Shown piece after piece: positions 39,901 through 47,847 of a stretch of 48,216 nucleotides of DNA (position 1 is the stretch's first letter; every line of letters begins with the position of its first letter). Position numbers and translations under genes: made by a program. The notes under the pieces were generated by a model. That model had not been told where the DNA came from. It did no database searches and saw only the letters and a program-made list of their open reading frames with translations. Origin of the DNA: an uncultured Chloroflexota bacterium. GTDB taxonomy: Bacteria; Chloroflexota; Anaerolineae; UBA4142; SHND01. The stretch spans positions 1 through 48,216 of the forward strand of contig CALMZO010000412.1 of the NCBI GenBank assembly GCA_937870825.1. Reading direction: 5' to 3'.

Positions 39901-39969
39901 AGTGCCTATCCGATTAACCCAAGAAACGCCTTGTTTTCAGGGAAAAATCGGGTTATTAGGATAGGCACT
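39901..39969. terminator. Long hairpin after the histidine kinase gene
   Basis: Arms 39901-39920 and 39950-39969 are 20 bases each with two mismatches, around a 29-base loop. It overlaps the kinase stop and lies 23 bases before the symporter start. The minus-strand T-rich stretch after the first arm fits a terminator, but the loop is large. Confidence 0.5.
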
Positions 39970-41116
39970 AAAGCACAGGTGCGCGTTCCGAAATTTCTTC
40001 CAACGGCAGTGTGAAATAAAACGTCGTGCCGCGTCCGATGCCTTCGCTTTCTGCCCAAATTTCGCCGCCGTGCGCGTACACGAGATGTCGCGCAATCGTG
40101 AGCCCGATGCCCGTGCCGCCGCTTTTGCGCGTGCGCGATTTGTCCACGCGATAGAACCGCTCAAAGATGTGCGGCAAATGTGCGGGGGGAATGCCGATGC
40201 CGCTGTCGCGCACCGCGATTTCGACAAAATACTCGGACGGTGTGACTCGAATCGTCACCACGCCGCGGGGGGGGGTGTACTGCAACGCGTTCGCCAACAG
40301 ATTGATTAGCACTTGTTCGATGCGGTCAGCGTCCGCGCGCACGATAACGGGCATTTCGGGCAGTTCCAAACTCAAGTGCAATTCTTGCGCGAAAAATTGC
40401 GGGCGAAATTGCGCGACGACATTGAGAAGGATTTGTTGGAGCTCGACGGGTTTCGTATCCACGCGCAGCTGCCCCGCTTCCGCGCGCGACAACAACGCCA
40501 ATTCTTGAATCAGCCATTTCAACCGCGTGGCTTCGTGTTGAATCAGCGCGAACGTTTCCGGTTCGGGTTCAATGACATTGTCAATCAACCCTTCCATATA
40601 TCCTTCAATCGTCGTCAATGGCGTGCGTAATTCATGTGCCACATCCGCGAGCAAGGTGAGGCGGCGTTGTTCGGTTTGTTCGAGGGCGTCCGCGAGTTGA
40701 TTGATGGACGATGACAAGTCCGCCATTTCATCATCCGATTGAATGGCAGTGCGCTCGCGATAATATCCTTGCGCGAGGCGACGACTGACGAGCGACAATT
40801 CTTGCAGCGGTTCGACGATGCGGCGCGCAACGTACAAACTCACCACCGTCGCGGCGGCGAGCGCGGCGAATCCTGCAATCAAAAGACTGGATTCGACGAC
40901 ATCTTGAAAACGTTCTTGCAAGGAAACGGAAGCGGGGACAATCGCGGTGGGGGGTGACGCGCTCGCGCCAAACACCGCACTCACACTCAACGCCGTTTCG
41001 CCCAACTGCGCGCCCGCGATAAAAAACGCCGTCGCCAACAACACCACAACGCCGATGACGACGATGAGCATGTGCGAAAGAAAAAGTTTCCAGCGAAGTT
41101 GACGGAGGCGGTTCAT
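39968..41116 (-). CDS. Sensor histidine kinase
   Basis: A 382-residue membrane sensor kinase. Helix ~10-35 and helix ~85-108 flank an extracytoplasmic domain of about 50 residues. HAMP follows (RRIVEPLQELSLVSRRLAQG). The H-box ADVAHELRTPLT has phospho-accepting His161. N-box LINLLANALQYTP, G1 DSGIGIPP, F FERFYRVD and G2 GGTGIGLTIARHL are all present. A G9 tract (40267-40275) codes within YTPPRG. The start is uncertain; the ATG at 41116 opens just before the first helix. It follows the response regulator gene on the same strand with the pair order regulator-kinase. Confidence 0.93.
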   Translation of the reverse strand: MNRLRQLRWKLFLSHMLIVVIGVVVLLATAFFIAGAQLGETALSVSAVFGASASPPTAIVPASVSLQERFQDVVESSLLIAGFAALAAATVVSLYVARRIVEPLQELSLVSRRLAQGYYRERTAIQSDDEMADLSSSINQLADALEQTEQRRLTLLADVAHELRTPLTTIEGYMEGLIDNVIEPEPETFALIQHEATRLKWLIQELALLSRAEAGQLRVDTKPVELQQILLNVVAQFRPQFFAQELHLSLELPEMPVIVRADADRIEQVLINLLANALQYTPPRGVVTIRVTPSEYFVEIAVRDSGIGIPPAHLPHIFERFYRVDKSRTRKSGGTGIGLTIARHLVYAHGGEIWAESEGIGRGTTFYFTLPLEEISERAPVL

Positions 41117-41124
41117 GCCAAGAG

Positions 41125-41194
41125 TCATTGGGCATTCGTCGTTTAACATCGCGCGCGAAATAACCGGTGACGAACAACCGATGACAAACAACTA
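41125..41194. repeat. Heptad-periodic stretch between response regulator and kinase
   Basis: Units such as GCATTCG, TCGTTTA, GTGACGA, ACAACCG, ATGACAA and ACAACTA fill the gap and reach into the last codons of the response regulator gene. It is weaker than the other arrays. Confidence 0.5.
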
Positions 41195-41902
41195 ATTTCG
41201 TTTCGCGACAAATTTATATCCAACGCCGCGCACCGTTTGAATCAGCGTCGGATTGGCGGCATCGCTTTCGAGTTTGCGGCGGAGGAGTCCGATGTGAACA
41301 TCTACCACGCGGTCAATGCCCGCGAAATCGTGACCCCACACGCGTTCGAGCAATTGGTCGCGATTGAATACGCGTCCGGGATATTCGGCAAGCGCGTACA
41401 ACAAATCAAATTCGCGCGTGGTCAATTCCACCTGCGCGTCATTGAAACAAACTTCGCGTGTATCGGGATTGACGATGAGATTGTCGAAACGGAGAGTGCG
41501 GTCAGGAGGTTCTTTGCGTTCCGCACCGGCGGCGGCGCGACTGCGGCGCAATATCGCTTTGACGCGCGCGACAAGTTCACGCGGGCTGAATGGTTTCGTG
41601 AGGTAATCGTCCGCGCCCACCGAGAGTCCGACAATTTTATCAATCTCTTCGGTGCGCGCGGTCAGCATCAAAATATACACATCCGATTCTTGTTGAATGC
41701 GGCGGCAGACTTCAAGACCGTCCATGCCGGGGAGCATGACATCGAGGACGATGAGGGCGGGATGCGCGGCGCGCGCTTGCGTGAGGGCGGAGACGCCATC
41801 GCGTGCCGTGATGACGTTGAATCCTTCGGCGAGCAGATATTTGCTGATGAGGTCGAGAATGGGTTCTTCGTCCTCGACGATGAGAATGGTTGTGCCTGGC
41901 AT
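41192..41902 (-). CDS. OmpR/PhoB-type response regulator
   Basis: A 236-residue two-component regulator. The receiver domain has the acidic pair EDEE at residues 10-13, phospho-acceptor Asp54 in IVLDVMLPGMDG, and LTKPFSPREL with the conserved Lys. The C-terminal winged helix ends LRRKLESDAANPTLIQTVRGVGYKF. It probably controls genes signalled by the histidine kinase immediately downstream. The ATG at 41902 has GGGGA eight bases upstream. No target operators were found; the nearby symporter genes are candidates. Confidence 0.95.
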   Translation of the reverse strand: MPGTTILIVEDEEPILDLISKYLLAEGFNVITARDGVSALTQARAAHPALIVLDVMLPGMDGLEVCRRIQQESDVYILMLTARTEEIDKIVGLSVGADDYLTKPFSPRELVARVKAILRRSRAAAGAERKEPPDRTLRFDNLIVNPDTREVCFNDAQVELTTREFDLLYALAEYPGRVFNRDQLLERVWGHDFAGIDRVVDVHIGLLRRKLESDAANPTLIQTVRGVGYKFVAKRN

Positions 41903-41988
41903 GAACATTCCCCGATTCGCCGCGCGCTCCAAGAGGGAGCAGGTTGGAAATAATGTAACATACTCGCCTTGAAACTACAATTGCCCCC

Positions 41989-42017
41989 TTGCGACGCGCG
42001 CCAAATCGCCCTATAAT
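41989..42017 (+). promoter_or_regulatory. Promoter giving a nearly leaderless mRNA
   Basis: TTGCGA (41989-41994), a 17-base spacer and a perfect TATAAT (42012-42017). The ATG at 42027 is only nine bases after the -10, so the transcript would start at or within a few bases of the ATG. Confidence 0.75.
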
Positions 42018-42026
42018 CCCAGCACA

Positions 42027-42797
42027 ATGGACGAATCTGCCACTCTGCCTGAAAAAGCGTCCACGCCCGAAACCACGCGCGGCGGGATTGATATTCACGG
42101 CGGCGATGTGCGCGCGGGACGCGATATCGTCGCGGGTGATGTGAATGTCGCGGGCGATTCGATTTCAGGACAGAGCGTCAGTGTGCAGCGCGGTTACAGC
42201 GCGAACGAAGTCCAGCGATTGATTATGATTGTCGGCGGGTTGGTGTTTGCCACCGCCGCATGTTTTTTTATTTTCGGCGCGATTTCAACGGCTGTCCTCG
42301 TGGGTGCCATCAATCGCCCTGTGGAATCTTCCATCGAAGACGGACAGTCTATGGCGCGCAAGATTGACGCGCTGAATTCCCTCACCTCCGGCAGAGAGTT
42401 TCGTGTATCGTTCCGCGAAGATGAAATCAGTTCTTATTTTCGTTTCTTTTTGGGACCGGCGATTGATATCGCAGACGGCAAAGCGCGATTGTTGGACCCG
42501 CCGGGGCGGCTGGCGATTTCGGGAACGTTGGACAATGGCAAGGGCTTGCCATTTTTGGCGGAAGGGGAATTGACGACAGGCGCGGCGCCGTTCCAATTGC
42601 GCAGCGCGTGGGTTAAAATTTTGCCGACACCTGAAGGTTCGAGTTTCGGCTGGGTGCCGGTCACACCGCTCGCGCAAGATTTGAGTCAGCGCATCAACGC
42701 GTTCATGTTCGGACGCGTGCAATTTACGCAGATTACAGAAGACAAATCGGAATCGTCCGCCGAGAGTCAATTGAATGTGTGGGGTGTGGCAAAATAA
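42027..42797 (+). CDS. Membrane protein with a hexapeptide-repeat N-terminus, next to CHAT genes
   Basis: A 256-residue protein of unknown family. Residues 19-54 read as six 6-residue units (GGIDIH, GGDVRA, GRDIVA, GDVNVA, GDSISG, QSVSVQ), the Gly-Asp-Val/Ile-rich pattern seen at the ends of NTPase- and caspase-associated conflict proteins. It could form a short beta-solenoid-like adaptor surface. Helix ~63-95 crosses the membrane once or twice. The remaining ~160 residues form a beta-rich domain with no known motif. It is convergent with the first CHAT gene, two bases apart, and is probably translated from a leaderless mRNA. A role with the CHAT proteins is inferred from position. Confidence 0.75.
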   Translation: MDESATLPEKASTPETTRGGIDIHGGDVRAGRDIVAGDVNVAGDSISGQSVSVQRGYSANEVQRLIMIVGGLVFATAACFFIFGAISTAVLVGAINRPVESSIEDGQSMARKIDALNSLTSGREFRVSFREDEISSYFRFFLGPAIDIADGKARLLDPPGRLAISGTLDNGKGLPFLAEGELTTGAAPFQLRSAWVKILPTPEGSSFGWVPVTPLAQDLSQRINAFMFGRVQFTQITEDKSESSAESQLNVWGVAK

Positions 42798-42799
42798 GC

Positions 42800-44770
42800 T
42801 TACTCTGCCGTCACAGGCAGTTGCACATCCCACGCCGCGCGTACAACGGGCAAAAATCCACGCACGACAAACGCCGCTAAATTCTCGCCTCCTTTGCCGC
42901 CCCATTCGGGGCGCGCTTCATACACGAATTGAATCTCGCGCTCTTGCCCCGCGCCGAGAAACTCTTCGGCCTTTTCACAGCACACGTACAACAACGTTGC
43001 TTGGCGTCCCAAACGGTCTTGCAGCGAAAAAAATTTGCGATGGACTTGCAAGCGAAGCGGCGCGTCTGTCGGATTCTTGACTACGACGCGAACCTCAAAG
43101 GCGCGTCGCCCATCATCCAATTCCCCATATGCCACGCGCGGCACGCGCAAAAATTCTTGCGCCGTCGCGGGTCCGACCGGAAACGTCGGGTCCACTTCGT
43201 ACTCGGTGGGCGTGAGCTGCGATTCAGGAATCACATAATGGACAACCATGCTGGGCGCGTTGGCAAGCAGAGTTGGAGTGGGTGGAATGGCGGTGGATGT
43301 TTCAGCCGTTGGTGGGGCCGAAGTGTTCGTAATCGGAAGCGCGGGAAAGGTCGGTCGATTTGTGTTGCTGCCTTTGTCCGGCACTGTGGGCGGAATCAAT
43401 GTTCCACTCGGAATGTTGATGTCCGTTGGCATTTGTCCCGGATTCGGTACGGGTCCCGGAAACGTTGGTGGTGGAATTGTCGGCGTAGGCGTGATGACGC
43501 GCGGCGGCAAGATTCCGAATGCGAATGCGCCGCCAAAAAATACAAGTGCGAGAGCGAGGGCGGCGAGAGGCAGCGCGTATTTTTTCAATACCGCGCGGGG
43601 CGATAGATTGCGCGTTGCGCGAGAGAAAACGGTGGTTGGAGGAGAAACAATGGGCGCGCGTGCATTTTCGGGAATGTCGAATATTTTTCCGTCCGCCGCG
43701 CGCAAATACAAAACCGGCGTGCCCCATTCCGATGCCTGGTCGCTCGCTAAAATACTCTGGCGTACTTTTCCGAGCGCGGCATCCACCGGATCGCCGTGCG
43801 CCAATGCCTCATAAAAACTTGCCGCGAACGTTGCCGCCGCGTTGTCGCTGATTTCAAACTGCATCGCAATCACGGCGGGAATGCCTTGCTGTACCAAACT
43901 TTGCGCAACGCCCGCGAACGGGTCACTGCGCGAGGTGCGCGCGCCTTCGCACGCATTCAACACGGCGAGCCGCAGCGAACGATGGTCATGCAAAATGGCT
44001 CCGAGCGTTTGCGCGCTCACACGGCGTCCGCGTTGTTCGGCATCCTCGAAAATCAATTCGCCGTCTTGCGCGCGCTCGTCAAACCCGCCATGTCCGATGA
44101 AATGAAAAACGTGGTACGCGCGTTCGCGTAATTTTTTTTGCAATTCCGCGAGCGTTGCCGCGTCAAGGCGTTCGAGTTTCACCAGTCCGCGCGCGCTCAA
44201 ATCGCGCAGCGCCGCTTGCAAATGTTCCCATTCGTCTTCGACGTTCAAGGATTCGAAATCGCGCGGACTGGAAATCATCACGAGGACGTTAAGGGGGGGG
44301 TGAATGGACAGCGCGCGAATTTGTTCGGGGAGTTCGATATAGCGCACAACGGGCGTTTTCGCCGACAGCGCGAGGAAACGATTGAGCGCGGGATTGTATA
44401 AAAATTCCCACGGCAAGTCCGCGAGTTCGGGCGCGTCGTCTAAATGCAAACGCAAACGCAATCCCACATCGCGCGTGTTTGCCTCTTGCGCGCTCGCCGC
44501 GTACACACTGCGCACATCGCCGTCGAACACCGCGTTGAACAATTTGCCGCCGAATTGTTTTGCTGCCTCCATCTCGGCGGACTCGATACGCCGCACACGC
44601 CGCCGCGCGCCGCCGAGTTTCAACAACACATTTTCAATTTCCAAATCCGAGAACGGCAGTGTAAATTCCGCCGTCGCGTTGCCCGCGGGCGAACGCGTGA
44701 CCTCGACGCGATAACCGTTCGGCGTTCGCTCAATATCCAAATCGAAATCGAGGTAGGTGAGGTCGGGCAT
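42800..44770 (-). CDS. Membrane-anchored CHAT-domain protease-like protein
   Basis: A 656-residue protein. The N-terminal ~130 residues form a beta-rich domain. Residues ~140-380 are a CHAT caspase-like domain with both catalytic residues, His227 in FIGHGGFD and Cys274 in LNACEGA. A membrane helix follows (~405-427, LALALVFFGGAFAFGIL), then a Pro/Thr-rich stretch, and a C-terminal beta domain of ~170 residues on the far side. CHAT proteases act in bacterial cell-death and defence systems. Here the catalytic domain would face the cytoplasm and the C-terminal domain would sense the outside. A G8 tract (44293-44300) codes for part of IHPPLNVL. A 57-base element lies upstream. Confidence 0.9.
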   Translation of the reverse strand: MPDLTYLDFDLDIERTPNGYRVEVTRSPAGNATAEFTLPFSDLEIENVLLKLGGARRRVRRIESAEMEAAKQFGGKLFNAVFDGDVRSVYAASAQEANTRDVGLRLRLHLDDAPELADLPWEFLYNPALNRFLALSAKTPVVRYIELPEQIRALSIHPPLNVLVMISSPRDFESLNVEDEWEHLQAALRDLSARGLVKLERLDAATLAELQKKLRERAYHVFHFIGHGGFDERAQDGELIFEDAEQRGRRVSAQTLGAILHDHRSLRLAVLNACEGARTSRSDPFAGVAQSLVQQGIPAVIAMQFEISDNAAATFAASFYEALAHGDPVDAALGKVRQSILASDQASEWGTPVLYLRAADGKIFDIPENARAPIVSPPTTVFSRATRNLSPRAVLKKYALPLAALALALVFFGGAFAFGILPPRVITPTPTIPPPTFPGPVPNPGQMPTDINIPSGTLIPPTVPDKGSNTNRPTFPALPITNTSAPPTAETSTAIPPTPTLLANAPSMVVHYVIPESQLTPTEYEVDPTFPVGPATAQEFLRVPRVAYGELDDGRRAFEVRVVVKNPTDAPLRLQVHRKFFSLQDRLGRQATLLYVCCEKAEEFLGAGQEREIQFVYEARPEWGGKGGENLAAFVVRGFLPVVRAAWDVQLPVTAE

Positions 44771-44813
44771 GAACCGGACTCATAGTCAACTCAAATAGAG
44801 TTCGTCGCATCGG

Positions 44814-44867
44814 ACTCGAGCATTTATGCGGTTACTGCCCATCAACCCGCTAAAGCGTAGAATCCAT
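44814..44867 (-). promoter_or_regulatory. Conserved upstream element of CHAT genes, copy 1
   Basis: 46 of 57 bases match a second copy at 47721-47774, including 22 identical bases (TCGAGCATTTATGCGGTTACTG at 44816-44837). Both copies lie upstream of a CHAT gene in the same orientation. The element contains the small palindromes GCATTTATGC and CGCTAAAGCG and has inverted ends (GGA...TCC). Confidence 0.65.
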
Positions 44868-44893
44868 CATACGGCTTTTATTTGAGAGCTCTA

Positions 44894-45424
44894 TCAGTTA
44901 TTCAACACGCGTTTCGCGCGTTCGTACGCCAAACGAAATTCAATCTGCGCGTCACTCATCGGCGCGTTTGCTTCCGCGCCGAGTACGCCCGGGGCTTTTT
45001 GCGGCGCGTTCATGCTGCTGGCTTCCGCCGCGGTCACCATGTCGCTTAGCGCGCCGCGCAATTGATTCGCTTGCGTTTGTGCCGTTTGCGCTTGTTCTTG
45101 CGCGCGTTCGCTTTCCGTTGTCGCCGCGATTGCGGTTTGGGTTGCCGCATCCGCCGCGCGCTGCAATGCCGCCGCGCGCGAATCGGCAGTCACTTTGTTA
45201 AAGTAATAGCCGATGACGACGCCGACGAACGGCGTAACGATGAGCAGCAAATCTTTGGCGCGTTGAAATTGTTCGTTGTTCGTCAAATTTTGAATGGCGA
45301 TGAGGCAAATGCCCACCATTCCCAAAATGATGACGAGCGCAAGACCGCCCGCGACATATTCGCGCAATTTTTCGAGCGAGAGTTCGGTGGAGAGGACGGA
45401 GGGGAGGGGAGAGTTGTTGGACAT
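44894..45424 (-). CDS. Two-TM protein with an alanine-rich coiled coil
   Basis: A 176-residue protein of unknown family. Two membrane helices (~22-46, AGGLALVIILGMVGICLIAI; ~60-75, LLLIVTPFVGVVIGYYF) are followed by a long Ala/Gln/Glu-rich helix (~80-125) with heptad-like repeats, and a Pro-rich end. It lies between the two CHAT genes, all on the minus strand. The coiled coil could assemble with CHAT partners or with copies of itself. It is probably co-transcribed with the second CHAT gene, whose stop lies 80 bases away across a heptad array. Confidence 0.75.
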   Translation of the reverse strand: MSNNSPLPSVLSTELSLEKLREYVAGGLALVIILGMVGICLIAIQNLTNNEQFQRAKDLLLIVTPFVGVVIGYYFNKVTADSRAAALQRAADAATQTAIAATTESERAQEQAQTAQTQANQLRGALSDMVTAAEASSMNAPQKAPGVLGAEANAPMSDAQIEFRLAYERAKRVLNN

Positions 45425-45440
45425 GTTGGGAGAGAGTAGT

Positions 45441-45510
45441 CAGTAATCAGTTATCAGTGGACAGTCTGAATACTGATTACTGATTACTGATCACTGAACA
45501 CTGTTCACTG
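45441..45510. repeat. Heptad-periodic inverted array between CHAT-cluster genes
   Basis: CAGTAAT, CAGTTAT, CAGTGGA, CAGTCTG then AATACTG, ATTACTG twice, ATCACTG, AACACTG, TTCACTG. The arms are complementary. It overlaps the stop of the second CHAT gene. The words match those at 9217-9280, 36 kb away. Confidence 0.88.
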
Positions 45511-47640
45511 CAACGCGGGCTCGACGCGCGTATCCGCATCACAATACACCGCGTACAAGAGACCGAGAATGTTGTTGTGGTTGAAAAAATAATCGCGGCG
45601 CAAATCCAAAAAGATTTGTCCCAGAGGCTTGCCGTCGAGAAATTGATTGAAAAATTTTTCTGCCCAATCCAACGCGAACAGTGCAGGCACAGGACACTCG
45701 GTGCCAATCATGCCGCGCGCCCCCTTGTCCACAAAGTACGGCATGAACCCGTTGTAAAACAGCGGCGACAATTCCGCCGATTCGCAGGCGTTGATGAATA
45801 CGAGCGGCGAACCTGCGAGCCGCACCTCGAGCGGCGCGCTCAGCATAAAATCTTCGAGCGTGACGGATTGATTCGCGCCGAATTGCAAGGTCGAAGCGCC
45901 TGCGCCGCCTTCCGCGATATTTTTAGAAACCGCGTGACAATAAAAATACGCGATTTGGTCGGGTGTGTTCGCGTCGGCGAGCGCGGTGATGAGGTCATTG
46001 CTGCTCGTGCGCGTGATAATGTTCACCCCCCCCTTTTGCTTGCGCGCGTCCCAATACTTTTGCTGATTCTTGATGAGCGGGAAACCCATCTGCGCGTCAA
46101 TCTCTTTGTTCAAATTCAAGCTCACCGTCAACGCAGGTTGACTCGCAATGTTCGTGACAAAATCCATGTTCGGTTCCATCGGCGCGTGTTCGATGATGTG
46201 CTTCAAACCGAGAAACAATTCGGGCTGAATGTTATTGGGGTCGAATTTGTCCGCCACGTACAAAATGCCCCACGGGAGCATCATTTGTTTGGAAATAATT
46301 TGAATGTTGAGCGGGTCACCTTGTGCGAGCGCGCGAAAACGTTTGGCAAAATCTTTGGCGACTTGATTGCTGCCCGGATGCATGAAAATCGTTTGGAAGA
46401 GCAGCGCACCGGCGCGCGCGAGCATCGGCAGTGTTTTGTTTTTTACAGCGGCAGGAATGTCAATTTCGGTTTGGTACACCAAATTGTTTTTGTCTTGCGT
46501 TTCGACAATTGCTTGCAATGCCGCGCGCGCTTTGCCAATCGCCTGTTCGAGTTCGTGGAGTTGCAGCGGAATCATGAATGACGTGTTTTCGTTCGGACCG
46601 AGCACCGTGACTTTGAATCCTTCGCCTTTGTAATCAATCCACAACGTAAGACCGCGCGGCTGCACCGCGCCCGCCGCTTCGACGGGACGCCCCAACGTTT
46701 GGCTTTTGACAATCGCGCCCTGTCCCGCGACGCCGACGTTGAGTTTCAGCGTAATCGCTTGCACCGCGTTTCCATCTTTCAAAAACACGGCAGTCAATTC
46801 GCCCTCGCCATTTTTTTGGGGAATGATGTCAAAGCGCGCGCGATTTTTGGATTTGCCCGTGCGCGGCACAATCAGTTTTTGCGGCTCGGTGAGAATTTCA
46901 AAGTCATCGCTGATGAGCTGAACAACCACGTCCACTTGCTCGACATTCGGCGCAAAGAAACGCGCTTCGTCCAACTCGGTTGCCGCAATCGCTTGCGCGA
47001 GCTGTTCCATATCCACACTGAAAACGAGCGTGTATGTTTCGCCCACTTGGAGCGGCGCGTCTTTTTGTTCGGGTGGTTCAAAGCGCACATTGATTTTGCG
47101 CGAAGACGCCATACCCGTACTCTTTTCTGTGCCAAGCGTACCGGGAATTGGTGGCGGCGGAGCCATGTCCTCGCCGCCATTTTTTGCCGGATGCCCGCCG
47201 CCGTTCGCGCTTTTCGGTTCGCTGTCGAGCCAGTCCACATCCGTTTCGCCGCCGCGCACCTTGTGGTCAAATACACCAATCGGCGCGCCGTTTTGCAAAA
47301 TGACGGGCGGATGCGAACCGGGTCCCAAGTTGGATTGCACATCGGATGGATTCGCGCCGATGTCAACCGCAGGCAAAGTGTATTGGCTCAAGAAATCCGT
47401 CAGTTCCTCAAGCGTTCGGTTCAATACATCGCGCGTGACAAATTCCTGCGCGGTGTTCTCTTTCAAATACCGAATCAGATTGCCGATGCGATACACCGCG
47501 AACTCGTTCGCCGACCTGCGCGTGATGAGCCACACAACGCGGCGCCGTTCCGGCGGCACCGCGTTCCGCACATCGCGCACGGTGGCGTTGGACGGAATTT
47601 CAATCCAGTCGTGATTGATTTTGGAAGAGGGGATGGGCAT
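45505..47640 (-). CDS. Large CHAT-domain protein
   Basis: A 711-residue protein. Residues ~1-110 have an alpha/beta N-terminal domain (VRDVRNAVPPERRRVVWLI). A Gly/Pro-rich segment (~110-190) follows. A beta-sandwich-like domain (~190-330, INVRFEPPEQKDAPLQVGE) and a helical middle come next. The C-terminal CHAT domain has both catalytic residues, His569 in YFYCHAVSK and Cys619 in FINACESAEL. There is no membrane helix, unlike the first CHAT protein. The ATG at 47640 has AGGAG seven bases upstream. A C8 tract (46026-46033) codes within KGGVNI. It resembles the effector half of two-component conflict systems; its activator is unknown. Confidence 0.88.
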   Translation of the reverse strand: MPIPSSKINHDWIEIPSNATVRDVRNAVPPERRRVVWLITRRSANEFAVYRIGNLIRYLKENTAQEFVTRDVLNRTLEELTDFLSQYTLPAVDIGANPSDVQSNLGPGSHPPVILQNGAPIGVFDHKVRGGETDVDWLDSEPKSANGGGHPAKNGGEDMAPPPPIPGTLGTEKSTGMASSRKINVRFEPPEQKDAPLQVGETYTLVFSVDMEQLAQAIAATELDEARFFAPNVEQVDVVVQLISDDFEILTEPQKLIVPRTGKSKNRARFDIIPQKNGEGELTAVFLKDGNAVQAITLKLNVGVAGQGAIVKSQTLGRPVEAAGAVQPRGLTLWIDYKGEGFKVTVLGPNENTSFMIPLQLHELEQAIGKARAALQAIVETQDKNNLVYQTEIDIPAAVKNKTLPMLARAGALLFQTIFMHPGSNQVAKDFAKRFRALAQGDPLNIQIISKQMMLPWGILYVADKFDPNNIQPELFLGLKHIIEHAPMEPNMDFVTNIASQPALTVSLNLNKEIDAQMGFPLIKNQQKYWDARKQKGGVNIITRTSSNDLITALADANTPDQIAYFYCHAVSKNIAEGGAGASTLQFGANQSVTLEDFMLSAPLEVRLAGSPLVFINACESAELSPLFYNGFMPYFVDKGARGMIGTECPVPALFALDWAEKFFNQFLDGKPLGQIFLDLRRDYFFNHNNILGLLYAVYCDADTRVEPALQ

Positions 47641-47720
47641 GGGGACTCCTGAAAGAATACAGACTGCACAATAGAAAATGCAAATGCTACAGCAAATCCC
47701 TATTCGGTGTGGGGTTTTGG

Positions 47721-47774
47721 ATTCGAGCATTTATGCGGTTACTGGCTGTGTCCCCGCTGAAGCGTCGAGTCCAT
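47721..47774 (-). promoter_or_regulatory. Conserved upstream element of CHAT genes, copy 2
   Basis: Second copy of the element at 44814-44867. The 22-base identical core is at 47723-47744. It ends 80 bases upstream of the second CHAT start. Confidence 0.65.
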
Positions 47775-47847
47775 ACCTTGAATCAATCAGGAATCTGCTC
47801 TAAATGCCGCGTAGTTTGCGCTGTGCGCAACATCGCGCAGTCACGAA

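Noticed and set aside
44811..44872. tRNA-like attachment site at the 57-base CHAT-upstream element
   Set aside because: The inverted ends and small hairpins recall a cloverleaf but there is no valid T-loop, anticodon stem or CCA end, and no integrase nearby.
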